Source: Faecalibacterium prausnitzii (GTDB lineage: Bacteria; Bacillota; Clostridia; Oscillospirales; Ruminococcaceae). Taken from it: a DNA stretch of 64,000 nt. Below, piece by piece: positions 15,349 through 24,681 of this stretch (positions within the stretch are counted from its first letter, which is position 1; each line of letters opens with the position of its first letter). The stretch lies in NCBI RefSeq assembly GCF_003287495.1, contig NZ_PRLE01000002.1, positions 1 through 64,000 of the forward strand, written 5' to 3'. Made by a program: the position numbers and the translations under genes. The notes beneath the pieces were generated by a model. It was not told the DNA's origin, ran no database searches, and saw only the letters and a program-made list of their open reading frames with translations.

Positions 15349-16014
15349 ATGGTATCTGTTGCAATCGACGGGCCTGCGGGGGCAGGCAAATCCACGCTGG
15401 CACGCCGCCTGGCGGCCGAGCTGGGCTATATTTATGTGGACACCGGTGCCATGTTCCGCACCATCGGCCTGTACGCCCTGCGGGCAGGCAAGGACCCCAA
15501 GGACAACGAGGCGGTCAATACTCTGCTGCCGGAGATCGAGCTGCACTTCGCGTTCATTGACGGCGAGCAGCACATCTATCTGGGCGGCGAGGACGTGAGC
15601 TCGCTCATCCGCACCGAGGAGGTGGGCATGGCGGCTTCTGCGGTGGGTGCCAACCCGGCGGTGCGCGCGTTCCTGCTGGATATGCAGCGGGATATGGCCC
15701 GGAAGCAGGATGTCCTGATGGACGGCCGTGACATCGGCACCGTGGTGCTGCCGGACGCGACCGTGAAAATCTTCCTCACCGCCAGCCCGGAGGCCCGTGC
15801 CACCCGCCGCTGGAAAGAGTATCAGGCCAAGGGAATGCCCAACACCTACGAAGAAGTGCTGGCCGACGTGAAGCAGCGGGATTATCAGGATACCCACCGC
15901 GCGGCGGCTCCCCTCAAGCAGGCGGAAGACGCTGTGCTGTTGGATACCTCCGAGCTCAACTTTGAGCAGAGCCTGGACGCTATGAAGCAGATCATTGCGC
16001 AGAAAGTCGGTTAA
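15349..16014 (+). CDS. cmk: (d)CMP kinase
   Basis: A 221-residue cytidylate kinase. It has the P-loop GPAGAGKST at the start, the DTGAMFRTIGL substrate segment, MDGRDIGTVVLPDA and the AR(x)RR-like LID region (ARATRRWKEY). It converts CMP and dCMP to their diphosphates for nucleic acid and phospholipid precursors. The start follows AAGGAG by a few bases. plsC begins 9 bases after the stop codon and ispH/rpsA next, an order common in Clostridia. Confidence 0.95.
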   Translation: MVSVAIDGPAGAGKSTLARRLAAELGYIYVDTGAMFRTIGLYALRAGKDPKDNEAVNTLLPEIELHFAFIDGEQHIYLGGEDVSSLIRTEEVGMAASAVGANPAVRAFLLDMQRDMARKQDVLMDGRDIGTVVLPDATVKIFLTASPEARATRRWKEYQAKGMPNTYEEVLADVKQRDYQDTHRAAAPLKQAEDAVLLDTSELNFEQSLDAMKQIIAQKVG

Positions 16015-16023
16015 GGAGACAGG

Positions 16024-16632
16024 ATGGTACTATATTATATCTTGCTCCCGCTGGCATGGATCGTGTTCCACATCGGGTTCCGTGTCCGCGCAGAGGGCCG
16101 GGACAACCTGAAAAAAATTCGGACCAGGGGGTACATTCTGGCCCCCAACCACATCTCCGCCATTGACCCGGTCTTTGTCATCATCACCCGGTTCTGGGGC
16201 AGGCGGATGATCGTTTTTGCCAAAAAAGAGCTGTTTGAGATCAACGCGTTCCTGAGCTGGTTCTTCCGCTGTGCCGGTGCCATGTGTGTGCGCGGCACCA
16301 AGGAAGAGGCGGCCGTCATTGACGAGACGGTGGCCCGTTGCCAGAACGGTGAGAGCCTGCTCATCTTCCCGGAGGGCACCCGTGAGAAAGACGGAACGTT
16401 CCTGCAGCCAAAGAGCGGCCTGTTCGTCATTGCGGCAGCGGCTGCTGTGGACGTGGTGCCGGTGCGCATCCACTACGAGACGCCGGACGGAAAAATGAAG
16501 CTGTTCTGCAAGGTGCGGGTGGTGTACGGCGAGCCGATGCCCGCCGCCCGGTTTGCCATGGAGAGCCGCCGCGATATGAAGAAGCTCCGCGCCAACAAGC
16601 AGGCGCTTCTGGACGCATGGGAGAAACTGTAA
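16024..16632 (+). CDS. plsC: 1-acyl-sn-glycerol-3-phosphate acyltransferase
   Basis: A 202-residue PlsC-type acyltransferase with an N-terminal membrane segment. It has the catalytic NHxxxxD box (NHISAID), the second block [15 protein letters not shown]-like region, and FPEGTRE. It transfers a fatty acyl chain to lysophosphatidic acid at the membrane, giving phosphatidic acid. It lies between cmk and ispH/rpsA, each following with a few bases' gap and its own Shine-Dalgarno (GGAGACAGG upstream). Confidence 0.93.
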   Translation: MVLYYILLPLAWIVFHIGFRVRAEGRDNLKKIRTRGYILAPNHISAIDPVFVIITRFWGRRMIVFAKKELFEINAFLSWFFRCAGAMCVRGTKEEAAVIDETVARCQNGESLLIFPEGTREKDGTFLQPKSGLFVIAAAAAVDVVPVRIHYETPDGKMKLFCKVRVVYGEPMPAARFAMESRRDMKKLRANKQALLDAWEKL

Positions 16633-16642
16633 AGGAGAGAAC

Positions 16643-18553
16643 ATGGAGATTCGTTTAGCCAAAACAGCGGGCTTCTGCTTCGGCGTCAACCGCGCCGTGG
16701 AGCTGACCTACGGCCTGCTGAACGAGGGCCACAAGGTGGCCACCCTGGGCCCGCTCATCCACAACCCCCAGGCGGTGGACGACATGAAGCGCCGGGGCGC
16801 GCTGGTGGCCGACACCGTGGAGGACATCCCCACCGGGTACGAGGTCATCATCCGGAGCCACGGTGTGCCCCGCACCATTTACGATACGCTGGAGCAGCGC
16901 GGTATCGTGTACCACGACGCCACCTGCCCCTTTGTGAAGAAGATCCAGAACATTGCCGCCAGGGCTGAAGCCGAGGGCGCGGTGCTCCTGGTGGCCGGCG
17001 ATGCCGCCCACCCGGAGGTGCAGGGCATTGTGGGACATACCCGGGGGGAGGTATTCGTCTTCAGCGATCTGGAGGAATTAAAGGCCTGGAAAGGCCCCTC
17101 GGACCCCCAAAAGCCCATTTTTGCGGTTGCACAGACCACATTTCAGGTAACAAAATGGCAAGAAAGTTCGGAGTTTCTCAAAAAAGCCTATACAAACGCC
17201 CGAATTTTTGATACAATATGTAATGCGACGTGGGCGAGGCAACAGGAAGCGGAAGACCTCAGCCAGCAATGCGACATCATTGTTGTCATTGGCGGTCATC
17301 ATTCTTCCAATACCCAAAAGCTGGTACAGGTCGCCGCAAAACACACGCGAGCCGTAACGGTCGAGACAGCGAGCGAACTTCAGCCTGAATGGTTTGTGGA
17401 TGTAAAAACGGCGGGCGTCACAGCCGGGGCTTCAACGCCATCGTCTATTATTGAGGAGGTACTTAACAGTATGAGCGCAGAAATCAATGACAGCATGAGC
17501 TTCGAGGAGATGCTGAACGCATCCGAGGAAAAGCGGGTTCATGCAGGCAGTATTGTGAAAGGAATCGTGACCAGCATCTCTGCCAACGAGATCCAGGTGG
17601 ATATCGGAGCGAAGCAGACCGGCTTTGTCAAGCTGAGCGAGCTGACCGATGATTCCTCCGCCAAGGTCGAAGACCTGGTGAAGGTTGGCGATGAGCTGGA
17701 CCTCATCGTCGAGAAGGTTATGGATCAGGACGGCGTCATCCAGCTCTCCCGCAAGAAGCTCGCATCTCGCAAGGGCATGGAAGAGATCGCTAAGGCAGCT
17801 GAGTCCGGTGAGGTCGTCGAGGGCGACGTTACCGAGTTCAACAAGGGCGGCGTTGTCGTCAACGTCAAGGGCGTCAAGGTGTTCGTCCCCCGTTCTCAGG
17901 CCACTATGCGCCGCGACGAGGACTACACTGCTCTGGTCGGCCAGCATGTCCAGCTGGTCGTCACCGAGTGCTCCGGCCGTAAGATCGTCGGCAGCATCAA
18001 CAAGGTCACCGCTGAGCAGAACAAGGCCAAGCGTGAAGAGTTCTGGGCAAACGTCGAGGTCGGCAAGACCTACACTGGCGTTGTCAAGAGCCTGACCTCT
18101 TACGGTGCATTCGTCGATATCGGCGGTGTGGACGGCCTGTGCCACATCAGCGAGCTGAGCTGGAACCGCATCAAGCATCCCTCTGAGGTCGTCTCCGTTG
18201 GCGACACCATCGAGGTGTATGTGAAAGATATCGACACCGAGAACCACAAGGTCTCTCTGGGCTACAAGAAGGCTGAGGACAACCCCTGGGAGCAGCTGAA
18301 GAACAACTATCCCATCGGCAGCACTTTCCACGCTCCGGTCGTTTCTCTGACCAAGTTTGGTGCTTTCGTCCGCATCCTGCCGGGTGTTGACGGTCTGGTC
18401 CACATCAGCGAGATCAGCAATGATCGCGTTGAGAAGGTCTCTGACGCACTGAAAGTCGGCGATATGGTCGATGTGAAGCTGCTGGATGTTGACTTCGATA
18501 AGAAGCGCATCAGCCTGTCCATGAAGGCTCTGCTGAACAACGACGCTGAGTAA
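16643..18553 (+). CDS. ispH: 4-hydroxy-3-methylbut-2-enyl diphosphate reductase fused to ribosomal protein S1
   Basis: A 636-residue fusion. Residues 1-275 are IspH, the last enzyme of the MEP isoprenoid pathway, with the three iron-sulfur cysteines in [15 protein letters not shown] and TICNAT, plus HPEV and GASTPSSII. Residues 300-630 hold four S1 repeats ([32 protein letters not shown]), the RNA-binding domains of ribosomal protein S1. Such fusions are known in Clostridia. The DNA is locally AT-rich from about 17,130 to 17,470, and an internal GAGGAGGT (17453-17460) precedes an in-frame ATG at 17471, so S1 may also be made alone. Confidence 0.95.
   Translation: MEIRLAKTAGFCFGVNRAVELTYGLLNEGHKVATLGPLIHNPQAVDDMKRRGALVADTVEDIPTGYEVIIRSHGVPRTIYDTLEQRGIVYHDATCPFVKKIQNIAARAEAEGAVLLVAGDAAHPEVQGIVGHTRGEVFVFSDLEELKAWKGPSDPQKPIFAVAQTTFQVTKWQESSEFLKKAYTNARIFDTICNATWARQQEAEDLSQQCDIIVVIGGHHSSNTQKLVQVAAKHTRAVTVETASELQPEWFVDVKTAGVTAGASTPSSIIEEVLNSMSAEINDSMSFEEMLNASEEKRVHAGSIVKGIVTSISANEIQVDIGAKQTGFVKLSELTDDSSAKVEDLVKVGDELDLIVEKVMDQDGVIQLSRKKLASRKGMEEIAKAAESGEVVEGDVTEFNKGGVVVNVKGVKVFVPRSQATMRRDEDYTALVGQHVQLVVTECSGRKIVGSINKVTAEQNKAKREEFWANVEVGKTYTGVVKSLTSYGAFVDIGGVDGLCHISELSWNRIKHPSEVVSVGDTIEVYVKDIDTENHKVSLGYKKAEDNPWEQLKNNYPIGSTFHAPVVSLTKFGAFVRILPGVDGLVHISEISNDRVEKVSDALKVGDMVDVKLLDVDFDKKRISLSMKALLNNDAE
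17453..17473 (+). promoter_or_regulatory. internal Shine-Dalgarno and start codon for a stand-alone S1
   Basis: GAGGAGGT at 17453-17460 is followed after 10 bases by an in-frame ATG (17471). It opens [15 protein letters not shown], exactly at the IspH/S1 junction. The spacing is slightly long, and the same bases encode the normal IspH C terminus, so the match could be chance. Confidence 0.45.
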
Positions 18554-18594
18554 TCAGCTCTTTGGAATGCGCGGTCTCTGACACAATGCGACTG

Positions 18595-18635
18595 ACAGCC
18601 CCGTTGCCGGGTAACGGCGGCGGGGCTGTTTTTTA
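18595..18635 (+). terminator. terminator of the cmk-plsC-ispH/rpsA operon
   Basis: ACAGCCCCG pairs with CGGGGCTGT, with an inner TTGCC/GGCGG stem, and TTTTTTA follows. Confidence 0.85.
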
Positions 18636-18645
18636 TTGGTATGCC

Positions 18646-18873
18646 CTCTCAGTCTCGCATTCGCTCGACAGGCATCCTCCTTTTGTCGCTTACGCGACAT
18701 CTCCCTCCGGCCGGAGGGAGTCTTTCCCAAAGGGGCGAGCCCTTGGCAAAGAGGTTTTGTTTCTCATAGACGCATGGCGTTTTCGATAGACTTTACGGAC
18801 TGCCAAAGCCTCTCACTTTGGGAGAGGTGGCATCGCGTTAGCGATGACGGAGAGGGCAAGCCAGTTGACAAGA
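18646..18873. repeat. palindromic intergenic repeat, copy 1
   Basis: The sequence starts CCCTCTCAGTCTCGCATTCG and ends GCGATGACGGAGAGGGC. Inside are paired blocks such as CTCCCTCCGG/CCGGAGGGAG and CTCTCACTTTGGGAGAG, with TTGGCAAAGAG opposite TGCCAAAGCCTCTC. Related copies lie at 21917, 35090, 39196, 44266 and 60088. No transposase is present, so it may be a MITE- or REP-like element. This fills the gap before the gtrA gene. Confidence 0.8.
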
Positions 18874-18886
18874 AAGGGAAAACCTT

Positions 18887-19504
18887 ATGATACAATGGCT
18901 CAAGAAACATTGGGAAGTGCTCAGCTACCTGATCTTTGGGGTGCTGACCACCCTGCTCAATATCCTGCTGTACGCGCTGTTCAACCGGCTGTTCGGCTAT
19001 ACCGCCGCCAACAGCTGGGGCAATGTGCTGGATAACATCCTCTGCATCCTGTTTGCCTACGCCACCAACCGGGCGTTCGTGTTCCGCAGCAAAACGCGGG
19101 GCAGGGAGCAGGCAAAAGAGTTTACAGCCTTTGTCTCCTGCCGTCTGGGCACGCTGCTGCTGGACGCCGCCATCATGCTGGTTTTGGGCAACCTGCTGGC
19201 GGCCCAGGGCGCGGCGCTGATGGACCGCCTCATGAGCGGCCTGCTGACCCATGCGTTCCACTGGTTTGGCCCGGACACGACGGTGCAGATGGCTTCGAGC
19301 TATCTGGGCACGCCTCCGGGCATCTCGGATGGTTCCGCGGCCATTGCCGTCATCGGCGGGGCCGATGGGCCCACGGCCATTTTTGTCACCAGCCGCATCG
19401 AGGCGCAGGAGCTGTGGGGGCTGTGCGTCAAGGTATTTTCCAATGTCATTGTGGTGATACTGAACTATGTGTTCAGTAAGCGGATCGTTTTCAAAAAGAA
19501 ATAA
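18887..19504 (+). CDS. GtrA-family membrane protein with OadB-like insert
   Basis: A 205-residue protein of the GtrA family, which is thought to help flip undecaprenyl-linked sugars across the membrane. Helices 1-3 (about residues 10-32, 45-63 and 85-105), the family's NRAFVFR segment and the final VILNYVFSKRIVFKKK are typical. Between helices 3 and 4 is an insert of about 70 residues that includes AVIGGADGPTAIFVTSR. That motif resembles a conserved segment of the beta subunit of sodium-pumping decarboxylases (OadB/GcdB). I do not know a reason for it in GtrA. A small membrane protein and deoC follow. Confidence 0.85.
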   Translation: MIQWLKKHWEVLSYLIFGVLTTLLNILLYALFNRLFGYTAANSWGNVLDNILCILFAYATNRAFVFRSKTRGREQAKEFTAFVSCRLGTLLLDAAIMLVLGNLLAAQGAALMDRLMSGLLTHAFHWFGPDTTVQMASSYLGTPPGISDGSAAIAVIGGADGPTAIFVTSRIEAQELWGLCVKVFSNVIVVILNYVFSKRIVFKKK

Positions 19505-19545
19505 GGGGTACGCCCCTTGATAAAACTATGGGAGGTACGGTAATT

Positions 19546-19683
19546 ATGAAACGTGGTTTGAAAGGCTTTGCATTCCTGGTTTCCGGCCTGGTGCTGGGCA
19601 TCATTGGTGCTACGGCGTCGGTAACGGCCATTGCACTCAGCGCGGTGGGCATGGCAAAAGTACGCCGTGCCAACAAAAATTGA
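19546..19683 (+). CDS. small single-pass membrane protein (45 aa)
   Basis: A 45-residue ORF: a short basic N terminus (MKRGLKG), one long hydrophobic stretch rich in Gly, Ala and Val, and a basic tail (KVRRANKN). A GGGAGGT sequence ends nine bases before the ATG, which supports translation. It sits between the gtrA and deoC genes with short gaps, so it is probably cotranscribed. The function is unknown. Confidence 0.65.
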   Translation: MKRGLKGFAFLVSGLVLGIIGATASVTAIALSAVGMAKVRRANKN

Positions 19684-19700
19684 GTTTAGGAGGAAAGAGC

Positions 19701-20366
19701 ATGACCCGTGAAGAGATTTTGTCCCATGTGGACCATACCCTGCTGAAACCCGAGGCTACCTGGCCCCAGATTCAGACCCTCTGTGATGAGGCCATTGCCA
19801 ACCACACTGCTTCTGTCTGCATCAACACCTGCTACGTCAAGCAGGCGGTGGAGTACATGGCAGGCCGCATCCCCGTGTGCTGCGTCGTCGGCTTCCCTCT
19901 GGGCGCCATGGATCCCAAGTCCAAGGCATTTGAGGCGAAGACCGCCATTGAGAACGGTGCCGCCGAGGTGGACATGGTCATCAACATCGGCCGCCTGAAG
20001 AACAAAGAATACGATGCTGTCCGCGAAGATATCCGCGCGGTGAAAGAGGCTGTGGGCGATAAGATCCTCAAGGTCATCATTGAGACCTGCCTGCTGACCG
20101 ACGAAGAGAAAGAAAAGATGTGCGACATCGTCTGCGAGGCCGGTGCGGACTACATCAAGACCAGCACCGGTTTCTCCACCGCGGGTGCCAACTTCCATGA
20201 TGTGGAGCTGATGGTCAAGGGCGTGCGTGGCCGCTGCAAGGTCAAGGCTGCCGGCGGCATCTCCACCGTGGACGACATGGAGAAATTCCTGGCTCTGGGC
20301 GCGGACCGTCTGGGCACTTCCCGCGCCGTGAAGATCCTGAACGGCGAGCAGGCCAAGGGCTACTAA
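19701..20366 (+). CDS. deoC: deoxyribose-phosphate aldolase
   Basis: A 221-residue class I aldolase. It has DHTLLKPEAT at the start, the AEVDMVINIGRLK block, the catalytic lysine in LKVIIET and the second in ADYIKTSTGF, and the phosphate-binding VKAAGGI region. It splits 2-deoxyribose 5-phosphate into acetaldehyde and glyceraldehyde 3-phosphate in deoxynucleoside breakdown. The start at 19701 follows TTTAGGAGGAAAG. No other deo genes are near. Confidence 0.96.
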   Translation: MTREEILSHVDHTLLKPEATWPQIQTLCDEAIANHTASVCINTCYVKQAVEYMAGRIPVCCVVGFPLGAMDPKSKAFEAKTAIENGAAEVDMVINIGRLKNKEYDAVREDIRAVKEAVGDKILKVIIETCLLTDEEKEKMCDIVCEAGADYIKTSTGFSTAGANFHDVELMVKGVRGRCKVKAAGGISTVDDMEKFLALGADRLGTSRAVKILNGEQAKGY

Positions 20367-20391
20367 GGATCTATTTGCAATGGAACCGGCA

Positions 20392-20421
20392 AAGGGCACA
20401 GCTTCGGCTGTGCCCTTTTCT
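20392..20421 (+). terminator. terminator of deoC
   Basis: AAAGGGCACAGC and GCTGTGCCCTTTT pair around a TTCG tetraloop. Confidence 0.9.
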
Positions 20422-20492
20422 GCGTTTTTCCCTGTACGGCAGGGGATTTTGCATCAATTCCAGAAAAATGCTGAAATAAGTGCGACTTTCTC

Positions 20493-20521
20493 TTGACAAT
20501 CTGACGCAGGGATGATAGAAT
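20493..20521 (+). promoter_or_regulatory. promoter of metK
   Basis: TTGACA (20493-20498) and TAGAAT (20516-20521) are separated by 17 bases. It places the transcription start just before the SAM riboswitch. Confidence 0.75.
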
Positions 20522-20545
20522 ACCACACGAAACAACTGAATACCG

Positions 20546-20645
20546 ACTTATCAAGAGCGGCTGAGGGGACAGGCCCTGTGAAGCCCGACAACCTGTGTGT
20601 ATCACACATAAGGTGCCAAATCCTGCGGGAAACCGAAAGATAAGA
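20546..20645 (+). promoter_or_regulatory. SAM-I (S-box) riboswitch
   Basis: The classic S-box sequence is present: CTTATCAAGAGCGGCTGAGGGA, read in parts as the P1/P2 strands and AGAGxGGxxGAGGGA box, then GGCCCTGTGAAGCCCGACAACC, AAGGTGCCAAATCCTGC, and the closing GATAAG (20639-20644) that pairs with CTTATC (20547-20552). S-adenosylmethionine binding should favour the terminator at 20649-20683 and reduce metK expression. Confidence 0.93.
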
Positions 20646-20648
20646 GTG

Positions 20649-20683
20649 CAAACGCTCAGAACTTCGGTTCTGAGCGTTTTTAT
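20649..20683 (+). terminator. regulatory terminator of the SAM riboswitch
   Basis: ACGCTCAGAAC and GTTCTGAGCGT pair around a TTCG loop and TTTTTATTT follows, directly after the riboswitch and before metK. Confidence 0.9.
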
Positions 20684-20757
20684 TTGCGCAAACCTTGAAG
20701 TCTGTGTAGGAAGCTGTAGAAGAATATCCACAACGCTACGCTATGGAGGAAAATTTT

Positions 20758-21912
20758 ATGGCAAAGCATCGTCTGTTTACTTCCGAGTCCGTTACCGAGG
20801 GACATCCCGACAAGATCTGCGATCAGATCTCCGATGCCATCCTCGACGAGATCCTGACCCACGACCCCGAGGCCCGCGTGGCCTGCGAGACCTGCGCCTC
20901 TACCGGCATGGTTCACATCATGGGCGAGATCACCACCAACTGCTATGTCGATTTCCAGAAGATCGTCCGCGAGGTCGTGGCCGATATCGGCTACACCCGC
21001 GCCAAGTTCGGCTTTGACGCCGACACCTGCGCCGTCATCTCCAATGTGGACGGCCAGAGCCCCGATATCGCCCTCGGCACCAACGACCAGGTCGGTGGTG
21101 CAGGCGACCAGGGCATGATGTTTGGTTATGCCTGCGATGAGACCCCGGAGCTGATGCCCATGCCCATCAGCCTGGCCCACAAGCTGGCCAAGAAGCTGAC
21201 CGAGGTGCGCAAGAGCGGCGAGCTGGATTACCTCCGCCCGGACGGCAAGAGCCAGGTCACCGTGGAGTATATCGACGGCAAGCCCGCCCGTGTGGACGCC
21301 GTGGTCATCTCCAGTCAGCACAGCGAGGCCGTGCCCATGGAGCAGCTGCGCGCAGATATCATGGAAAAGGTCATCAAGGCTACCATCCCGGCCGAGCTGC
21401 TGGATGAGAACACCAAGTATTATATCAACCCCACCGGCCGCTTTGTTGTGGGCGGTCCCCAGGGCGATACCGGTCTGACCGGCCGTAAGATCATCGTGGA
21501 TACCTACGGCGGCTATGCACGCCACGGCGGCGGCGCGTTCTCCGGCAAGGACCCCAGCAAGGTGGACCGAAGCGCCGCTTATGCGACCCGCTGGGTGGCC
21601 AAGAACATCGTGGCTGCCGGCCTGGCCAAGCAGTGCGAGGTGCAGGTGGCTTACGCCATCGGCGTGGCAAAGCCCGTCTCCATCATGGTGGATACCTTTG
21701 GCACCGGCGCTGTGGAGGACGAGAAGATCGAGCAGGCGGTGGAAAAGGTGTTTGACCTGACCCCCGCCGCCATCATCCGGGATCTCGACCTGCGCAAGCC
21801 CATCTACCGCAAGCTGGCCGCCTACGGCCACATGGGCCGCGAGGACCTGGGCGTGAAGTGGGAGAACACCGACCGCGTGGAAGAACTCAAGGCTGCCGTG
21901 GCTGCCCTGTAA
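20758..21912 (+). CDS. metK: S-adenosylmethionine synthetase
   Basis: A 384-residue MetK. Its N-terminal [24 protein letters not shown], the central [12 protein letters not shown] (the ATP-binding loop) and the C-terminal [18 protein letters not shown] are the family signatures. It makes SAM from methionine and ATP. The start at 20758 is set by GGAGGA, which lies inside the longer frame from 20743. It is controlled by the S-box riboswitch just upstream. Confidence 0.97.
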   Translation: MAKHRLFTSESVTEGHPDKICDQISDAILDEILTHDPEARVACETCASTGMVHIMGEITTNCYVDFQKIVREVVADIGYTRAKFGFDADTCAVISNVDGQSPDIALGTNDQVGGAGDQGMMFGYACDETPELMPMPISLAHKLAKKLTEVRKSGELDYLRPDGKSQVTVEYIDGKPARVDAVVISSQHSEAVPMEQLRADIMEKVIKATIPAELLDENTKYYINPTGRFVVGGPQGDTGLTGRKIIVDTYGGYARHGGGAFSGKDPSKVDRSAAYATRWVAKNIVAAGLAKQCEVQVAYAIGVAKPVSIMVDTFGTGAVEDEKIEQAVEKVFDLTPAAIIRDLDLRKPIYRKLAAYGHMGREDLGVKWENTDRVEELKAAVAAL

Positions 21913-21916
21913 GTTC

Positions 21917-21977
21917 CGCTGAAAAGCTCGCCCTTTGGGAGAGCTGGCGCGTCAGCGCCTGAGAGGGCGAGCCCGTT
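21917..21977. repeat. partial palindromic intergenic repeat, copy 2
   Basis: CTCGCCCTTTGGGAGAGCTGGCGCGTCAGCGCC and GAGAGGGCGAG match the right half of the repeat family at 18646. The unmatched part of the gap up to prs holds a terminator (next entry) and no gene I can support. Confidence 0.6.
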
Positions 21978-21991
21978 TTCAAAAAAGCACA

Positions 21992-22044
21992 AACACAGCG
22001 ATGCAATGCCTCTGCAAAACAGGGGTTGCGTCGCTGTGTTTTTT
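21992..22044 (+). terminator. terminator of metK
   Basis: AACACAGCGATGCAA and TTGCGTCGCTGTGTT form an almost perfect stem around a 19-base loop, followed by TTTTTGC. Confidence 0.8.
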
Positions 22045-22241
22045 GCATAAAAGTATGCTTTTTGTAAAAAACTCACAGAGTACGTCGCAAAAAGGAAAAA
22101 CAGCTGTGCAAGGCGCAGAAAATTCAGGTTGGATGCAAGTTTCTGGTGTCGAAAGAGGGAATTTGTGATAAAATAAAACTGGATGTGCACTTTAACACCT
22201 GAACACTGATTTTTGACAAAGGAATATTAAGGAGTGTAACT

Positions 22242-23381
22242 ATGTCTGCCATCAACCCTAAGGACTGTTTTCTGCAGACGAAGGTCGCTGACCTGCGCCT
22301 GATCTGCTGCCCCGGTGCCGAGGAACTCACCAACCTCATCGACAACCATCTGGTGCGCTGGGCCAACGAAGCTGGCATTGATAAGGAGACGTTCATCATC
22401 CCCGCCGAGTGCCCCCGTTTCCAGAGCGGCGACGCAAAGGGCCTCGTCAAGGAGTCTGTGCGCGGCGATGATATCTACATTGTCGTGGACCCGGGCAACT
22501 ACAGCGTCACCTATAATCTGTTCGGCTATGAGAACCATCTCTCCCCGGATGACCATTTTGCAAACCTCAAGCGTCTCATCCAGGCTGTGGCAGGCAAGGC
22601 ACACCGCGTGTCCGTCATCATGCCCAGCCTGTACGGCGGCCGTCAGCACCGCCGTGTGGTCCGCGAGAGCCTGGACTGCGCCGTGGCCCTGCAGGAGCTG
22701 CAGGCCATGGGCGTGAAGAACATCATCACCTTTGATGCACACGACCCCCGCCTGATGAACGCCGTGCCTCTGATGAGCTTCGACAACGCCATGCCCACCT
22801 ATCAGGTACTGAAGAACCTGCTCAAGAAGAACCCCGATATCTCCTTTGATAAGGAAAAGTTCATCGTGGTCAGCCCGGACGAGGGCGCTATGAACCGCAA
22901 TATGTACTTCTCCAGCGTGCTGGGCTGCAACCTGGGCATGTTCTATAAGCGCCGCGATTATACCCGCGTCGTCAACGGCCGCAACCCCATCGTGGCCCAT
23001 GAGTATCTGGGCGATTCCGTGGAGGGCAAGACCGTCTTCATCGCCGATGATATCATTGCTTCCGGCGAGAGCATGCTGGAGGTTGCCAGCAACCTGAAGG
23101 CCCGCGGCGCAAAGCGGATCATCGCGGATGCAACGTTCCCGCTCTTCACCAGCGGCCTGGATAAGTTCGACAAGGCTGTGGAAGAGGGCACCCTGGACTA
23201 TGTCGTCGGTACCAACCTGACCTACCGCAAGCCGGAGCTGCTGAACCGTGACTGGTACGTCGATGTCGATGTTTCCAAGTACGCGGCATACTTCATTGTG
23301 GCTCTGAACCACGATATGTCCGTTTCCAGCATCATCGACCCCATCAAGAAGATCGAGGCCCTGCTGGCAAGCCGCAAGTAA
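22242..23381 (+). CDS. prs: ribose-phosphate pyrophosphokinase
   Basis: A 379-residue PRPP synthetase, longer than the usual 310-320 residues because of an N-terminal extension. It has VSVIMPSLYGGRQHRR (catalytic loop), ITFDAHDPR, VVSPDEGAMNR and the PRPP-binding VFIADDIIASGESM. It makes phosphoribosyl pyrophosphate for nucleotides, histidine and tryptophan. A nearby Shine-Dalgarno (AAGGAGTG) supports the start. The gene stands alone, followed by a terminator. Confidence 0.94.
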   Translation: MSAINPKDCFLQTKVADLRLICCPGAEELTNLIDNHLVRWANEAGIDKETFIIPAECPRFQSGDAKGLVKESVRGDDIYIVVDPGNYSVTYNLFGYENHLSPDDHFANLKRLIQAVAGKAHRVSVIMPSLYGGRQHRRVVRESLDCAVALQELQAMGVKNIITFDAHDPRLMNAVPLMSFDNAMPTYQVLKNLLKKNPDISFDKEKFIVVSPDEGAMNRNMYFSSVLGCNLGMFYKRRDYTRVVNGRNPIVAHEYLGDSVEGKTVFIADDIIASGESMLEVASNLKARGAKRIIADATFPLFTSGLDKFDKAVEEGTLDYVVGTNLTYRKPELLNRDWYVDVDVSKYAAYFIVALNHDMSVSSIIDPIKKIEALLASRK

Positions 23382-23401
23382 GCGTTTTTCCCAAAAGCAT
23401 T

Positions 23402-23438
23402 TCCTGCCGTACAGCCCTGTGCTGTGCGGCAGTTTTTG
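23402..23438 (+). terminator. terminator of prs
   Basis: CTGCCGTACAGC and GCTGTGCGGCAG pair around a short loop and TTTTTG follows. Confidence 0.85.
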
Positions 23439-23513
23439 CGTGGGCCGGTTTTCTTTTGGCTGGGAGTATGGTATACTGTCAGGGTAATCGAGCAAGGTAG
23501 GAGCAGCAAACGT

Positions 23514-24512
23514 ATGAAAGCAACCATCGTCATCCCCAACATCAACGGCAAAGGCTGGCTGAAAGATTCCATTGAGTCGGTCTACGCCCAGACCGAGCAG
23601 GATTTTGAGCTCATCGTGGTGGACAACGGCTCCACGGACGAAAGCCTGGAGCAGGCCCGCGGCTACTGTACCCGGCCCAACTTCACCCTGATTGAAAACG
23701 GGTACAACACGGGCTTTTCCCATGCCGTCAATCAGGGCATTGCCCGGGCCCGGAGCGAGTTTGTGGTGCTCTTCAACAATGATGCCTTTGCCGAGCCCCG
23801 GTGGCTGGCAGAACTGATCCGCACGGCGGAGCAGGACCCGAAGATCTTCGCGGTGCAGAGCCTGATGATCCGCCACTTTGACCGGGAACTGGCCGACGAC
23901 GCAGGCGATTACGTCACCTGGATGGGTTTTGCCTGCAAGACGGGCGATGGCCGCAGAGCCAGCCGCTACACCAGACAGAAGCGCATCTTTTCGGCCTGCG
24001 GCGGCGCGGCGCTCTACCGCAAGCGCATTCTGGACGAGATCGGCGGCTTTGACGAGAACTTCTTTGCCTACTTTGAGGATGTGGACCTGAGCTGGCGGGC
24101 CAACAATGCAGGCTACAAAAACGTGCTCTGCCCCACGGCCAGGTGCTACCACATCTGCGGCGCCAGCACCGGCGCGGTGAAGTACAACGCGTTCAAGAGC
24201 CAGCAGAGCGGCCGGAACAGCATCCTGCTCCCGCTCAAGAACGAGCCGCTCCTTATGCTGATTTTAAACTTCCTGCCGCTGGCACTGGGCTACCTGCTCA
24301 AGTGCTACAAGTTCCACAAGCAGGGTTTTGGCGAGGCCTGGGACAAGGGGATGCAGGAGGCATTTGACCTGCTCAAGACCGGGAAGCTGGGCAAGCGCCC
24401 GTTCCGTTGGCGCGACCTGCCCCATTATATCCTGATGGAGCTCTGGATGATCTGGAACATGGTGCCCTACCTGTGGTACCGGCTGGTCATCGTCCGGTTT
24501 GACCTGAAATAA
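23514..24512 (+). CDS. GT2 glycosyltransferase (rhamnosyltransferase-like)
   Basis: A 332-residue GT-A glycosyltransferase. VIPNINGKGWLKDSI, VDNGSTDES, the GFSHAVNQG segment and LFNNDA (the DxD-like metal site) form the donor domain; FDENFFAYFEDVDLSWR is the acceptor-side signature of the rhamnosyltransferase-like group. The C terminus has a hydrophobic stretch (about residues 255-275). It probably adds a sugar to a surface polysaccharide. The start at 23514 follows GGTAGGAG. An extended -10 (TATACT at 23472-23477) lies upstream. It is monocistronic, ended by a terminator. Confidence 0.9.
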   Translation: MKATIVIPNINGKGWLKDSIESVYAQTEQDFELIVVDNGSTDESLEQARGYCTRPNFTLIENGYNTGFSHAVNQGIARARSEFVVLFNNDAFAEPRWLAELIRTAEQDPKIFAVQSLMIRHFDRELADDAGDYVTWMGFACKTGDGRRASRYTRQKRIFSACGGAALYRKRILDEIGGFDENFFAYFEDVDLSWRANNAGYKNVLCPTARCYHICGASTGAVKYNAFKSQQSGRNSILLPLKNEPLLMLILNFLPLALGYLLKCYKFHKQGFGEAWDKGMQEAFDLLKTGKLGKRPFRWRDLPHYILMELWMIWNMVPYLWYRLVIVRFDLK

Positions 24513-24527
24513 CAGAGCAAATGCAAA

Positions 24528-24565
24528 ATCTCCCCCGGCGATGAAACGTCGGGGGAGATTTTTTG
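24528..24565 (+). terminator. terminator
   Basis: AAATCTCCCCCGGCG and CGTCGGGGGAGATTT pair around ATGAAA, with a T-run after it. The stretch from 24566 to 24681 that follows has no clear gene. Confidence 0.85.
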
Positions 24566-24681
24566 TGGAGGATCTTAAAATTGAAAGGCGGATGCTGTCA
24601 ATGGCGGCCAGCTCTTCGGCAGTAGGGGATGGTTCGATCGCGTTCCGGAGATGCCTGATACAAGGAAAATTGCCTCCTTGA

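Noticed and set aside
24566-24681. Short minus-strand frame reading EPSPTAEELAAIDSIRLSIL
   Set aside because: It has no start codon and no recognisable relative; it may be a relic.
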